Shown in pieces: positions 1 to 12,968 of a stretch of 64,000 nucleotides of DNA. The stretch is from the NCBI RefSeq assembly GCF_000346465.2, contig NC_034011.1, positions 20,811,928-20,875,927 of the forward strand, written 5' to 3'. The notes beneath the pieces were generated by a model. The model ran no database searches. It saw only the letters and a program-made list of their open reading frames with translations, and had not been told where the DNA came from. Every line of letters starts with the position of its first letter. Positions within the stretch are counted from its first letter, which is position 1. Both the position numbers and the translations under genes were made by a program. Origin of the DNA: Prunus persica. Its lineage: Eukaryota; Streptophyta; Magnoliopsida; Rosales; Rosaceae.

Positions 1-1046
1 GTATCTCTTTTCCAACTTGTTAATTTTCTTAATAATTTTTTTAAAACTCTAATTGGCAGTATAATTTTAGTTGTTTTTTGGTGTGTGGACCTGTAATGTC
101 AGAAACTGAATCAAGTTTTTCCATCTTATTTATGGGCCCACAACTAACATGCCTATTCTGACTTGGCCATAACCCATTACTCCAGTTGGGCCTCCATTGA
201 CTTGTTCTATAATATTATCTTAAATTTACTAAAAATAACTGAAATTCCTTTGCAGAGAGAGACGATGAAGAACCCAAAGCGCGAAGAAGAGAAACACGAA
301 GGGTTTATATTTTCGCTCGCATTTCTTTATCGGGTGTGTAATTTCTCTCTGAATTGATTAGTCCCTCTGTAAAGTTCAAACCTTTACGTCTTCACTTCCA
401 CTCTAAGTTTCGGGTTTTTTTCAACTGAATATTATAATTGTTCATCTTATTGAACTTCCCGCTGCAGCTGCTCTGTAACACCACATTGTCTTGCTCAGAA
501 TAATTTGAACCATTTGAGGGCCACTTTTACTGGTAAGTTTCTTTTTTCTAATAACCATGTATAGTTTTGAGCTTTTTCTCTTTCTGAAAGATCAAATTTT
601 TAGGGGTATAAAACAATTTGAATTCATGCTTGTTGCTGGGTTTCTTTTATTTTCACATTTCCTTCCTAAATTGTAGCCCATGACATGTCTCTTTTGTGGA
701 GTAGTTATCCATTTTTAGTCCATGACAAATTTTATTTTTTTCTTCATTGATTTAGCTTTCACTATCTTCAGCTAAACTATATATTTTGATCATTCCCTCT
801 TTTTTTCCAACTTTATATTGGAGTTTAAGGAACTATTTCACCTTTCCTCTTTTATTTTTTCTTTGCTTTTTTCGGACTTGAACTGCGTGATGCATTATGC
901 ATTATAAGGACATATTTTGCCTCTTTTTTTTCTTGTATATGACAGTCTGAATTGCAACAAATATTTGATTAAAAGTTTTTTTTTCTTTCGCTGTTTGTTT
1001 GGCTGAAGGCTACATAAGCTGGAACACTTCTTGTGTTTCCTAAAAA
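1..1046 (+). other. Upstream region and probable 5' leader of the FRS10-like gene
   Basis: AT-rich DNA without a convincing protein-coding gene. A plausible non-coding leader exon ends at a good donor (gtaagt, 533-538), and an acceptor ag lies at 1007-1008, 38 bases before the FRS10-like ATG, so a 5'-UTR intron of about 475 bases is likely. Short open frames here (163-357 and 895-1197) start on non-ATG codons or lie antisense and have no recognisable domain. The leader exon is inferred from splice signals only. Confidence 0.4.
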
Positions 1047-3285
1047 ATGGCAATGAAGCCATCAAATAACATCTGGATTCGACGCCAACAGTGCCCGTGC
1101 GGAGATTGGAAGTGTTACATTCAGTATGAAGGAGATGATCTGGGCTCAGTAAGTTCTCAGCATGTAAAGAGTGAGACAACTCCATCTTCGTCATCATCAG
1201 AAGCTGTCTTCACTCCTTATGTTGGTCAAATATTCAAAACTGATGATGATGCTTTTGAATACTACAGCAATTTTGCCCGGAAGAATGGGTTTTCAATTAG
1301 AAAAGCACGCTCAACCGAAAGCCAAAACTTAGGGATATATAGACGAGATTTTGTTTGTTATCGGTCAGGATTTAATCAACCAAGAAAAAAGGCCAACGTG
1401 GAGCATCCCAGGGAGAGAAAATCAGTACGATGCGGATGCGATGCAAAGTTGTATTTGACAAAGGAAATTGTTGATGGTGTTATGCAATGGTATGTTTCAC
1501 AGTTTAGTAACGTTCATAACCATGAGTTATTGGAAGATGACCAAGTGCGCCTACTTCCTGCATATCGTAAAATACAAGAGGTTGATCAAGAACGGATTCT
1601 TTTACTGTCCAAAGCTGGGTTTCCTGTAAACCGGATAGTCAAGGTGTTGGAGCTAGAAAAGGGAGTTCAACCTGGACAGTTGCCCTTCATAGAGAAAGAT
1701 GTTAGGAATTTTGTTCGGACTTGTAAAAAGACTGTTCAAGAAAATGATGCTTTGCTCAATGAGAAAAGAGAGAACGATATGCTAGAACTTCTTGAGGCCT
1801 GCAAGGCTATGACTGGGAGGGATCCAGATTTTGTCTATGATTATACTATAGATGAAAATGAAAAGGTTGAAAATATTGCATGGTCATTTGGTGACTCCAT
1901 TCGTGCATATACTATTTTTGGTGATGTAGTTGCTTTTGACACTTCATATCGCTCTGTCACTTATGGATTGCTCCTTGGAGTGTGGTTTGGTATTGATAAT
2001 CATGGCAAGGCAATTTTCTTAGGGTGTGTGCTACTACAAGATGAAAGCTCGCATTCATTTGCTTGGGCTTTACAGGTTTGTGGATGTAAATTCTTGTGAT
2101 CAGTCCTCATCAGTCTTCTTGTATTTCCTTATGATTTTCTTCTTTTGAACAGGCTTTTATGCGATTTATGAGAGGGAGGCATCCACAGACTGTTCTTACA
2201 GATATAGACTCAGGGCTCAGAGATGCTATAGCAAGGGAATTGCCAAATACAAAACATGTTCTATGTATATGGCATATTTTATCCAAAATATCCAGTTGGT
2301 TCTCTTTGCCCCTTGGATCACAGTATGAAAATTTTAAAACTGAGTTTGATATGTTGTCTCAACTGGAGAGTGTTGAAGATTTTGAACATCAATGGAATAT
2401 TTTGGTTGCTCGGTTTGGCCTTGTATCCGATAAGCATATAGCTCTGTTGTATTCATATCGAGCATCCTGGACATTTTCTTACATTAGAAGTTACTTTCTC
2501 GCTCGTACACTGACAGCTGAGTTTTCGCTGTCTTTGGAGTCATTCTTGAAAAGAATATTGAATGGACAGACATGTCTGCAAGTATTCTTTGAGCAGGTAA
2601 TTTATTCAATCTTTCTGTGCATGTATGTTCTTCAAATTTGGATAACTGCATCATTACGCTCTGTTTTGGTAATTTGAAGGTTAGTATTGCTGCCAACTTA
2701 GAGAATCAGACCAGAGAAGGGATGCAATATATGCATGTCAAGACTGGCATGCCTCTTGAAGAACATGCACGGAATATTCTTACACCTTATGCTTTCAATG
2801 TCTTACAACACGAAATTGTTCTGTCTGTGCAATATGCAACAACAGAAATGGCAAATGGATCGTATCTTGTGCGACACTACAAGAAATTGGAGGGAGAATG
2901 TCTTGTCATTTGGATGCCAGATGATGAGCAAATTCACTGTTCTTGTAAGGAATTTGAGCATTCTGGGATTTTATGCAGGCATTCTCTTCGCGTACTTGTA
3001 GTGAAGAACTACTTTCAACTCCCTGAAAAATATTTTCTGCTCCGTTGGCGGGTAGAAAGTTCATTGGTTTCTGTGGATGATCAAAATGCTCAAATCAGCA
3101 GCGACGATTGTGCTCAGGCCTTCCACAGTCTTACTGCTAGTTTATTGACAGAGTCCTTAATCTCCAAGGACAGATTTAATTATGTCCATAACGAACTTAC
3201 GAGTCTTCTTGAGCATGTTAGAAATATGCCAGTAATCGACGAATATGCTGCAAATGCAGCAGCTAATAACATCAGTGAATCGTAG
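1047..3285 (+). CDS. FRS10: FAR1-RELATED SEQUENCE 10-like protein
   Basis: Exons 1047-2075, 2153-2596 and 2680-3285 join in frame, with GT/AG introns, into 692 codons. The N-terminus (MAMKPSNNIWIRRQQCPCG) and overall length match the FRS10 branch of the FAR1/FHY3 family as I recall it. The FAR1 DNA-binding domain covers roughly residues 70-165 (YYSNFARKNGFSIRKA onward, with paired Cys and the VHNHEL motif). A domesticated MULE-type transposase core follows (FDTSYRS, LTDIDSGL). Exon 3 carries the SWIM zinc finger (CSCKEFEHSGILCRH). FAR1-family proteins are nuclear transcription factors derived from Mutator transposases, and FHY3/FAR1 act in phytochrome A signalling. Whether this member activates transcription is not known from sequence. 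The start is the first ATG after the predicted leader intron. No lesion is seen. Confidence 0.93.
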
Positions 3286-5738
3286 TCGGCTTGGTTTAGC
3301 AGTTAATATAGATGCTGCACTGTGACCTTTGTTCAAAAGATTCAGAATCTCTGGAAGATGAAATGAGGTGCTGTGGAAGGCATTAAATTGTAGTCATTAA
3401 CATTAATAAGCTCACACTCTGGAATATTTGCAAACAAGTGAAAAAGAAACAGCAATACAAATAGTTTATCAACCCTAGCAAGCCAGCTCAGATTGCCTGG
3501 ATGGGTGTCATTCTTTCATTGTATTTACTTCAAGTTTCAGGAAATGTTGGAATGAGGTAAGCAGAAGCTGGTCACTTTCAGTGTAAAATGTAAGTTTGCA
3601 GTTTATTCAAGTCCCCTTAACAATGTAAATTTGGACAAATGGTGTTTGGAAACTGACCTCAAATTAGCGTTAAGTTATCCTAATTTCCTCATAATCTTGA
3701 TGATGCAGTTGTATTGAAATGATTATGCAAAATGCTTGTTCCTTGTAAAATATCATTCAATTATTACAGCTCAAAATTCAACTGGTTCCATCAAAAATCT
3801 GAAACACCCCACTGACCACGGCATGAAGAAAGAGTTTCTAATCACTTATTGTAGAGTGTGTGTGGGGTCACTGACAAATGACCACCATGTCCCTGTTTCT
3901 GTAGGTCCTTCACATAAAATTCAATGTCCGTCGTTGCCACAAACAGCACTCATCAAGATTCCAAACGACAAAGCAGAACTTTCACCTAGACTTTTCAATG
4001 GACTGGACTACCATGTCAACTGAACGTTTGAATTTCCATGGCTTTAATTTTGTTCACCGCACACGAAAACGTCTGATTGGGGTTGGTCTCCCACTCTACT
4101 TGTCTGTTTAATTGCATTGTTTGTGAGTGTTCTGGCTCCAAGGAAACCAGTCAAAGAGCAAGTCAGTTTCAATCTCATTATGTTTTGTCCTTTATCCTTT
4201 TTGTTCCATCCCTAATTTCTTCTCATAGTTTTATCTTGTATTTTCAATTCGGAAAAGGAAAGTGTGAGTTGTACCACTAGAGCTATAAACCTCTCGTAAT
4301 GCTTGTAAGAGGAAAATTGATTGTGTTTGACGGTAATACCACGCATACATATACAGTGTCCTAGGGAATAAGGCAATTCTGATGACATTGATATATTGCT
4401 GATGAATGGTGATGCATACTTAGGTGGTGGTGCAGTTTGTGTCTGTTTCTTGTCACTTATGTGCTCATTAATGCGAATGTCGTGCATCTCATCAAGCCTT
4501 AATTATGCTCACTAAGATGTGAAGATCTTTAAGTTTTGTCGGATGGTCACTTTGTGCCTGCTGAAACACCGCCAGGAAGTATAGAAAATTGGCACACCTT
4601 CTCCTAATCCTGGACATAATTGGACAGCTCATCATGTGGGTGAACATGCACTAAAGTAAAGTCCATAGAGATTGTAGGATCAAGGCTTGGAGAGAGAGAC
4701 ATGATTCCCCTTTTAAATTTGGAATATGGATTCATAGCTATTGCTAGACTTACATATACTTATGTTGTTAAGATTGTGGATCTGGACGATACATTTTAAC
4801 AAAATCACTATAATTAATGTATATAAGCGTATTTTTGATAATGTGACAAGAAAACATGTTTCATGAATCTTATTATTTTATTACAATGTCCATATAAATC
4901 ATAAATTGATTAGATCCGAACAATAAATTGTCCGACAATACAACATATATTCATTTTATTATAAACATTGTTGACTGGTAGCAGCATGTCTATGTCTTGT
5001 ATTATGATCCAACAAATTTGAGCTCTCGCCTGAATTAGACTGTTCGTTAGAACAATTGTCTTTTTCTGAAAGACCTGGAAGAAATGAGTCAAGTGATCAA
5101 TTGCTCGGTATCTTCTTAAAAGGTGGATAAACATAAGCAAAAAGAAGAATCAAAGATATATATCTAGTAAAAACAAACAATACAAGGAAAAAGGTGAATT
5201 CATGGATATCATTGATTCATATTTTTATTTTATTTGGGTTTTTAAATGCACCTTTTGCCCTGTCCTTGCACGTAATTGGAGGAGTTGTCTTACCGACTCA
5301 TGGCTTTTGTGGCAACTTGCGACGTGGAATTGTATTGGGATATGAATATATCTCAAGTCATTTTCAACCGTTTATTTAATGTTAGGACTTGATGATATGC
5401 TTCCCAATTTGATTTGCTTACACACAATCAGATCAACCATTTATATTACTACGAGCTGCGATGAGTAAATATGGTACAAATATCGGCGTAAGAGGTGCAT
5501 AATCTCTGTAATTCATTCAATCCACATTAAGGTTTTAATTTACAATTTCAAGTCTCTGATTTCAGATAAAAGTTGTATCATTGATTATTGATATGAAGGT
5601 AAAGAGCTGGGTTGGTATTTTACACAACATGGAAATCATAAGGAATAAGAAACCAAAAATCTCAAAGTTACAGTCACAGAGTAGTCTTTTTTAATTGAAA
5701 AACTAGCTTGTTAGTTCTTTGCTCACCGACTGATCAAA
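3286..5738. other. Intergenic region and FRS10-like 3' UTR
   Basis: Presumed 3' UTR of the FRS10-like gene for the first few hundred bases, then ordinary AT-rich DNA. Open frames at 3736-4023, 4077-4280 and 5194-5379 are short, lack family motifs and have no upstream promoter signature. I see no RNA gene or transposon ends here. Confidence 0.4.
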
Positions 5739-6419
5739 TCAAAACATGATTGCCTGTTGGACTTCAAGTTTAATTCCTTCCTTCATTCTTCTGATAAAAT
5801 CATCACATTTCTTGTTCAACTCCTCTCTGCTCAGCAACTCAATTCCTTCTTCTTCATATGCTTCATGATCTTCAACCATAATTAAGCTGTTTCTGCAGCC
5901 TTCCTCTTCTTCATCTTGTGTAATCAAAACCCTTTTATCTTCTGCTTCTGCTTCTTCTTCTACTGTGATAAAGATTTCATCATCTTCTCCTTCTTGCTCT
6001 TGTTCAACTTCCACATTGACAACTTCTTCCTTTGCTTTTGGTGCCTTTGTCTCTGCCAATTCGACAACTCTTTGCCGGTTTTCGCTGTTCTTCGGAGCAT
6101 GTTCATCATTGTTAAGATTAGTACTTCCCGGTGGAGAAGTTCCAATAAGACCAGAATTCTTGACAATAAACACCAGAAGTCCATTGCAGAGCAAGAACAT
6201 GTAGTTCTTATCAAAGCTGTAGCTGAACAGTTTCACAGAAGCTGCAGATGTGAAGGCATTGAAGGAATGAAGAAGGAAAGAAACCAGGGAAGAGTAGGAC
6301 AATAAAATTGACAAGACTGAGACAGAGAGCAAAAGTTTGATGACTTTGCTTTGGTTATGGGATTGGCTGAAATTGAACTGGCTTGCAGCTTGGATGCTTG
6401 AAACCTTGATATAATCCAT
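5739..6419 (-). CDS. Small membrane protein with DUF761-like C-terminal motif
   Basis: A 226-residue intronless frame read leftwards from the ATG at 6417-6419. The N-terminal third has two hydrophobic segments (about residues 27-55, VIKLLLSVSVLSILLSYSSL, and about 70-88, MFLLCNGLLVFIV), consistent with membrane anchoring. The middle is very acidic, with long Glu/Asp runs (about residues 120-195). The C-terminus (LNKKCDDFIRRMKEGIKLE) resembles the DUF761 motif found at the end of plant proteins in the PAMP-induced A70 / cotton-fibre group, which often carry a DUF4408-like hydrophobic N-terminus. A TATA element lies about 125 bases upstream. The function is unknown; family membership is inferred from architecture. 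Confidence 0.8.
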   Translation of the reverse strand: MDYIKVSSIQAASQFNFSQSHNQSKVIKLLLSVSVLSILLSYSSLVSFLLHSFNAFTSAASVKLFSYSFDKNYMFLLCNGLLVFIVKNSGLIGTSPPGSTNLNNDEHAPKNSENRQRVVELAETKAPKAKEEVVNVEVEQEQEGEDDEIFITVEEEAEAEDKRVLITQDEEEEGCRNSLIMVEDHEAYEEEGIELLSREELNKKCDDFIRRMKEGIKLEVQQAIMF

Positions 6420-6542
6420 GGTGGTTTCTTCTTGGAGGGATAAAATCTGAGAGATTTTTTGAAGGGTTTTCTTTTTCTCAGAGGCTTAGGGAGGCTGGCT
6501 TACTCTTTTGCAATATGCCAAAGGAAATGAAACTGGAGGGTG

Positions 6543-6550
6543 CTTTATAT
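6543..6550 (-). promoter_or_regulatory. TATA box of the DUF761-like gene
   Basis: Read on the minus strand the sequence is cttatataaagc, a strong TATA element. It lies about 125 bases upstream of the ATG at 6419, leaving room for a leader of about 95 bases. Confidence 0.6.
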
Positions 6551-9189
6551 AAGTTTTAGAGTTGTGAGTATAATAATCTGGTGTGAACTGATACACTTCA
6601 CAGAAATAGACCACCCCAATTCAGTCAACTACCTCAATAATATTTCTTTTTGATGACTAAGACTTGAATCAGTGGTCTTTCAAGAAAAATCAAAAAAAGA
6701 AATTTATGGTTGGTTCCTTTAGCTGTCTTATTATTACCATTACTTACCTCTTCAAGGCCAGTTTAGCTTTATCTTTGAATTTTTACTGTAGATGATCCAT
6801 CTTTTTAGGCAGTAGCTTTCTCTTTTTGATGTTTATACCAATAAAAAGTTCAATGAAAGTTCATTGTTTTTTCCTCTACATGAAGTAAACACTTTACAGA
6901 AAGATGGTTGGATTTAAAGGGTTCATTTTGAGGATGGTAGGTTGAATTTTGAGCTGGTTCAGGGTAGCAGATCTTGAAGTTTGGCATTTGGGTTGGTAGG
7001 CATGGAATGAAAGTAACTAATTCATCTCAGTTATTCTCAGTGGTAACAAAATCTGAAAACCGTTCCAAACATTTCAGCAAATACTCAGGTTCTAGATTGG
7101 TCAATTAGGGCAATGTTAGGGTAAGATTAGTCCCTTAATCATTTTTTTCTTAGCTGGTGATGACTTGATAATCCCGTGTCAACTTTTTGTTTAAGAATTG
7201 ACTAAGATGTTAAGGTTGACCCCAGGTCAATCGGTCTACCAAGTAGACAAAAAAATTGGTTTGTGTTTATCTTTTTCAAATTAGAAATTTGGGGTTAAAA
7301 CAAAAATACGTACTGGAGCCTGACAGTAGTTGAATTTAACGTGTAAAATACCATGTCAATACGTGTGGAGAGGTGTTGAATAAATCAATGTGTTCACATT
7401 CTGCATAATAATTTGCCTCGTACAATTCGGATGGACCAGGTCAAGCTTCTAGGCTGGTTAGGGCTGGGCTGGCCTTGGGTTTGAGGGATTGGATTGGGTT
7501 ACACGGGTTGGTAGACCAAACATTTCAGTGATTAAAATTGAGTGGGGTTAAATGGTTCACATGAAAAGTCTATTAAGATATAAATATTCGGGTTTTTAGG
7601 TTTAATGGTGTTTGAACTTTGACTCAATTGGCATTTTAGTTCTTCAATTTCTAAAATCGTTTCCGTGGTCTATCAACTTTAGCTTCGTTATGACAAATGG
7701 TCATGACGTCAGTTTTGTTAACTTTTTTTTTTGTTAAATTTGAGCATGTGCATAGCACATGATATGCTGTTGAGGGTCAAAATTGAAAATTGCTTCACTC
7801 ATGGGATACATGGTCAATTCATGGCACACCCAAACCCCACACTCACTCCCCCACCATTGCAACTTAACTCTCCCCATCCATATATCTTCCTCCCTCCCCA
7901 AGCCAAGCCCATTAAAACCCACCACCAATCAAGGAATGATACATCTCCCTTCCTCCAATCCAACAAAGCCATGGACAATCTTAATCCAACACTGAGCTAA
8001 TTAACTCACCACCTTGAGAACAACTGATGACGCTCTCACAACCCACATTCCCACCCAAACCATACCCACTCTCCCTGAGATGGCGAGGATAGGGAGAATA
8101 TTTTTTAGTTTTTATTTTTATTTTTTAGGTGAAAGGAATATTCATACAACGAAAATTAAAAATAATACAAAAATAACATTTTAACTCTACATTTAATAGA
8201 AAATATAACAAAATTGACAGCATAATCATTTGTCCTAATGAAAGTGAAGTTGAAGGACCACAGGAACGATTTTAAAAATTGAAGGACAAAAATACGAATC
8301 GAGTCAAAATTTAAAGATCATTAGAACTAAAAACCCTAAATCTTCAAGAATTACCCCATTTAAAAAATAAATAAATTAAAGAAGTCGGCCCAATTTTAAA
8401 CCAGGGTTGATGTTTTCTTTGGTATGAATACGATTACTTACTGTTTCACTTTTTTCTAAACTTTATTTATTTATAATGAACAAAATGTCTCTACATTATT
8501 GGATTTGAATTATTTACTGATTTTGTGTGTGTTAATCTTATACTTATCTTTAAAACTACATCGTTTTAAACTTCTATATGATTATCTTTTTAATAGAAAA
8601 GAAAAGCTAAATATTAGACTTTAGATTCAATACACTTAACCCCATATTTTAAAATCAGGTATATCTTTACATATAATATAAGTGCAAAATTAGCGCCTGA
8701 AAAGAATGGTGTATCATTTTCATATGTTATATGGTACATTATTTTTACTTCTTTTTCTGTCAAAGTTACAAGAGGGTGAGGAATTTCAAACCTAAAATTA
8801 TTGATGACGAGGAGAATACCTTAACCACTTGCTTTACTCCTAGTCCTCACATAATTTTCACTTCGGATTTCAACGAATACCAGAATGCCAGTTGCATTAA
8901 TAAAACAAAATGAAAAACCCTTCACCTCAAAACTAAAATGTTAAATTTGCCACCAGTAATTGAACTGTGATTTAATTGCAAATTGGTCGTTCACAGGAAG
9001 GGTAAAATGGGTACTTTTTATCGATTTTTTTTTTCTTTTCTATTTCTGATAGGGTCAGTCTCGTCGACATGTTTTGCTAAGCAAGTAAAGCATATGTGAT
9101 GTGATGATAAATGTTGAACAGAGTATATAGACTAGACGACCACAAGATACATTCCACATCATTCATTTAACAAAAACATTATCTGTAAA
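6551..9189. other. Intergenic region between the DUF761-like gene and G6PDH
   Basis: About 2.6 kb of AT-rich DNA. The only structured object I find is the Mutator-type element at 7590-8336. Frames at 7731-8000 and 7734-7928 lie inside that element and are not supported as genes. A frame at 8731-8913 has no recognisable features. Confidence 0.4.
7590..8336. mobile_element. Non-autonomous Mutator-like element with ~115 bp inverted repeats
   Basis: The ends are imperfect long inverted repeats: the left arm (about 7590-7710) starts GGGTTTTTAG and the right arm (about 8225-8336) is its reverse complement. Both arms share blocks around 'cttcaattt..taaaatcgtt'. The element is flanked by near-identical 9-bp sequences, taaatattc (7581-7589) and taaatcttc (8337-8345), which fits the 9-bp target-site duplication of Mutator elements with one later change. 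It is 747 bp long and encodes no transposase. The interior of about 500 bp is C-rich on the plus strand between 7820 and 8075 and is not identified. Confidence 0.75.
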
Positions 9190-9199
9190 GCTATAAATA
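9190..9199 (+). promoter_or_regulatory. TATA box of plastidic G6PDH
   Basis: The sequence gctataaata lies about 60 bases before the ATG at 9254, placing a transcription start near 9220-9230. Confidence 0.6.
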
Positions 9200-9253
9200 C
9201 TTATCCCATATTATTGCTCAATTTTGAGCTTCATCTTCCCTTCAACCTGTTGC

Positions 9254-12200
9254 ATGGCTACTTACCCCAGTCCTTGTTCATCTTCTTCAACCTCATCCAC
9301 ACCTTTTTCATTCAAGAATGAGACACGCCAGTTCAACAAAGTCATCACTTTGCTAAGAGAAGCACATTCTTCTTCCAGATGGGTCTCTCAGATTCGCCTT
9401 AGAATCCCTGCCAGAAAGCACTTCCAGCTCAAATCGTCAAATGGGCATCCACTCAATGCTGTGTCTTTCAATGACGGTTCGCTTCTTGGTTCTTCTGCTG
9501 TTTGTATGCTACCCCTTTTGGCCATTTTGTTTAATTCTTTGAGTAACTAGTTTCGTTATGTTTAAGCAACCAGTTCATGTCCCCAATGCTTTTATTATGA
9601 TTGATTGATTGCGTAGGGTTGTGATTTCAACTTGTAATTGTCAAGCTTACCTCTGTCATCAAGAAACATTCTTTATTAGCAGACATTACCATTTGCAACA
9701 TGTTTAATGCTTTCAGACAGGTTTGATCACAGGAAATCTTACTTGTATTTGACTTGGATTGAATGCTTATTGATACAAGTTCAAATTTTTAACAATAACA
9801 ATTACAATTGGTGATTGTAAGGTAACTTGCCTGGAAGATGAGGTGTGCTTAGATTTTCAATCCACCTCTTCTGATCTTGGTGGTCCATTTAGCTGTCTGC
9901 AATCTGTTTGATATAATGTACTTGGTTAATTTTCTTTGTTGGGTTTATCACTGCTCAATTTTAAATGGGTATTTGAAATTACTTCAGCTGGAAGTCCTGT
10001 GGGCAAAGAACAGACTGAACCTCGAGGCAAAGTCTTTCCCATCTCAGATTCAGAAAATGTAGAATCTAAATTAAGCATAACCGTTGTTGGTGCTTCTGGA
10101 GACCTTGCCAAGAAGAAGATTTTTCCAGCACTTTTTGCTCTTTATTATGAAGATTGTCTGCCTGAGGTTGTTGTCTGATCTCTTCATCAATTTTCACTTT
10201 GTAATCATACCAACCAAAACGACTAACTACATTCTGCATGTTATTATCTTCATGTAGAATTTTGTGGTGTTTGGTTATGCTCGAACTGAAATGACTGATG
10301 AAGAGCTAAGGAACGTGATTAGCACAACCTTGACTTGCAGGATAGATCAGCGGTATTGTATTTTGCTAAGCCACAGTGAACATACGATTACATGAAATAT
10401 TTGCGTTATCTATACATTGACATGCAGAAATGACTCACAGGGAAAATTGTGAGGGGAAAATGGATCAGTTCTTGAAAAGGTGCTTCTACCATGCTGGTCA
10501 GTATAATTCTGAGGAGCATTTTGCAGAATTGGACCGCAAGCTGAAAGAGAAGGAGGTAATGTGTTACTATATTTCTTTCTCTCGCGCGTTCCATAACAGC
10601 TATTGTTGTAAATTCATCAAGTGTTAGATAAATTGATGTAAATTAGGTACTTAAGGAAAATGGAAGCAAATTCTTAAATCTTGCAGCATGTCTTATAATC
10701 TTGTGGATGCAATAATTAATTGTCTTTAAATAGATTTGAAACCTGGATAGTTACATATATAGCGTTATATCCTAAAGAGCCATCTATCTCTGGCAATCTT
10801 ACAGTCTACGTTTCTGTGATTTTCATGGTACTGTTAAGAGTGAAGGTCAAGTCTCAAATTCCATATAGCGTAAAATATGGTGGTTAAGACCTTCAACTTC
10901 TCATTTCAATCAAATCTAAAGTGAGAAAGTTATAAAAGGCAGTTCAGTCTTCAGAGATGGTGTTCTAGTAGATGCCACGAATAACCATCTTGCTCCTCTT
11001 AGTTATATTGATTTACGTTGACAAACATTCACATTTGATATCTTCGATTGTTCTGATGTCCAGGCTGGAAGCAAGTCAAATAGGTTGTTTTACTTATCAA
11101 TACCTCCAAACATATTTGTGGATGTGGTGAGATGTGCTAGCGTTAGAGCTTCTTCAGCAAATGGGTGGACAAGGGTCATTGTTGAAAAGCCATTTGGTCG
11201 TGACTCTGAATCATCTGCTCAGCTAACCAAATGTTTAAAGCACTACCTTACTGAAGACCAAATATTTAGGTGAATTTTTCTCTCAAGCTTTATCAATAGT
11301 CAGATTTATACAAATCTAAAGAAGGAAGTTTGATCTTATAGATAATATTTTTCAGGATTGACCATTACTTGGGCAAGGAGCTTGTTGAGAACCTGTCAGT
11401 GCTTCGCTTCTCAAATCTTGTTTTTGAGCCTGTCTGGTCTCGGAACTACATTCGTAATGTGCAACTGATTTTTTCTGAAGATTTTGGTACAGAGGGAAGA
11501 GGAGGGTGAGTTTCTTCCTCAACAATGTTGTACGAAATAAAGTTGTTCAATCACCTGATTGCAGTTACCCTTGTTTCCAGATATTTTGATAAGTATGGAA
11601 TCATACGGGACATAATGCAAAATCATCTTCTGCAAATACTAGCACTGTTTGCTATGGAAACACCAGTCAGCTTAGATGCTGAAGACATTAGGAATGAAAA
11701 GGTATTGATAGTTTTCCATTTCCAATGTCTTTAAGGTCAAGATTTTGGTTTTAAGAACTTTTATCTCAGGGTGTTACGGAGAGCCTACCTTAATGTTCTC
11801 ATTTTGAGTTGATGATGATATATTTGATGGTCTGAACTCAGGTAAAGGTTATAAGGTCAATGAGGCCACTGCTGCTTGAAGATGTAGTTGTCGGTCAATA
11901 TAAGGGCCATAGCAAGGGCAGTAAATCGTATCCTGCTTATATAGATGACCCAACTGTGCCAAAAGACAGTCGCACCCCTACATTTGCAGCAGCAGCTCTC
12001 TTTATTGATAATGCCAGATGGGATGGGGTTCCTTTCTTGATGAAAGCAGGAAAAGCGCTCCATACTAAGCGGTATGTAGAAATGTTTCATCTTCTTAAGG
12101 ATCACTTCTTTTAATATTCCCTCATATTGTGAGATGTAAATAATTGAGTGACCTGAATTTTTTTCACTATAATTACCCAGAGCAGAGATCAGAGTCCAAT

Positions 12201-12968
12201 TCAGACATGTCCCAGGTAATTTGTACAAGAGGAACTTTGGAACTGATTTAGATAAGGCTACAAATGAGCTTGTGCTTCGTGTACAACCTGATGAAGCTAT
12301 ATATCTGAAGATCAACAACAAAGTCCCTGGTCTTGGAATGAGACTAGATCGAAGTGACCTAAATTTGCTTTACCGATCAAGGTACGATAATCATGTAGAC
12401 AATTAGGTTGACTGAAAATGGTCTAAAATATTTTGAAATATATTTTAACAAAATGGAAAGACTCATGTTTTAATTATGACCACTTTGAAGATCAAAAAGT
12501 TTATTCTCTATAGTTGTGCAGTCTTAATTTTTCTTTTCAACATTAAAATCCATTCTAGTTCTATTCTTTGATAAGAAGGCAGCACCACCAATTGATGACA
12601 AAAAGCTTGGAGTTGTAAAATACATGTCCTAAACCAGAACTTTTTGCATAATAATGCAACAACATTTGTGCACTTACATAATGAAGGCATCTTAAATGAA
12701 TATGATTCTGTTTTGAAGGTATCCAGCAGAAATACCAGATGCATATGAGAGGCTACTCTTAGATGCAATTGAAGGGGAACGGAGGTTGTTCATTAGAAGT
12801 GATGAGCTTGATGCTGCTTGGGCTCTATTCACACCATTGTTAAAGCAGCTTGATGAGAAGAAGATTGTTCCTGAGCTCTACCCCTACGGTAGTAGAGGGC
12901 CCGTAGGACCACATTATCTTGCTGCAAAGCACAATGTCAGATGGGGAGATCTCGGCGATGATGACTAG
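9254..12968 (+). CDS. G6PD: Plastidic glucose-6-phosphate 1-dehydrogenase (EC 1.1.1.49)
   Basis: Ten exons (9254-9503, 9988-10166, 10258-10352, 10441-10555, 11064-11269, 11356-11505, 11581-11701, 11842-12071, 12181-12381, 12719-12968) splice with GT/AG junctions and consistent phases into 598 codons. The enzyme oxidises glucose-6-phosphate to 6-phosphogluconolactone and makes NADPH, the first step of the oxidative pentose phosphate pathway. The first ~65 residues are rich in Ser/Thr and lack acidic residues, like a chloroplast transit peptide. The NADP-binding GASGDLA motif is near residue 118 and the active-site RIDHYLGKE is at 282-290. Cys170 and Cys178 (CRIDQRENC) have the eight-residue spacing of the redox pair that lets thioredoxin inactivate plastidic isoforms in light. 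The first ATG, not the upstream TTG frame, gives the natural start. It looks like an intact, active P1/P2-type isoform. Confidence 0.96.

Noticed and set aside
9224..9253. Upstream TTG extension of the G6PDH frame
   Set aside because: It is not an ATG start, and a TATA box 55 bases upstream fits the ATG at 9254.
10430..10627. Starting G6PDH exon 4 at the upstream ATG or at the 10426 ag
   Set aside because: Only the acceptor at 10439-10440 gives the conserved [15 protein letters not shown] and the correct phase; the earlier one runs into a TGA.
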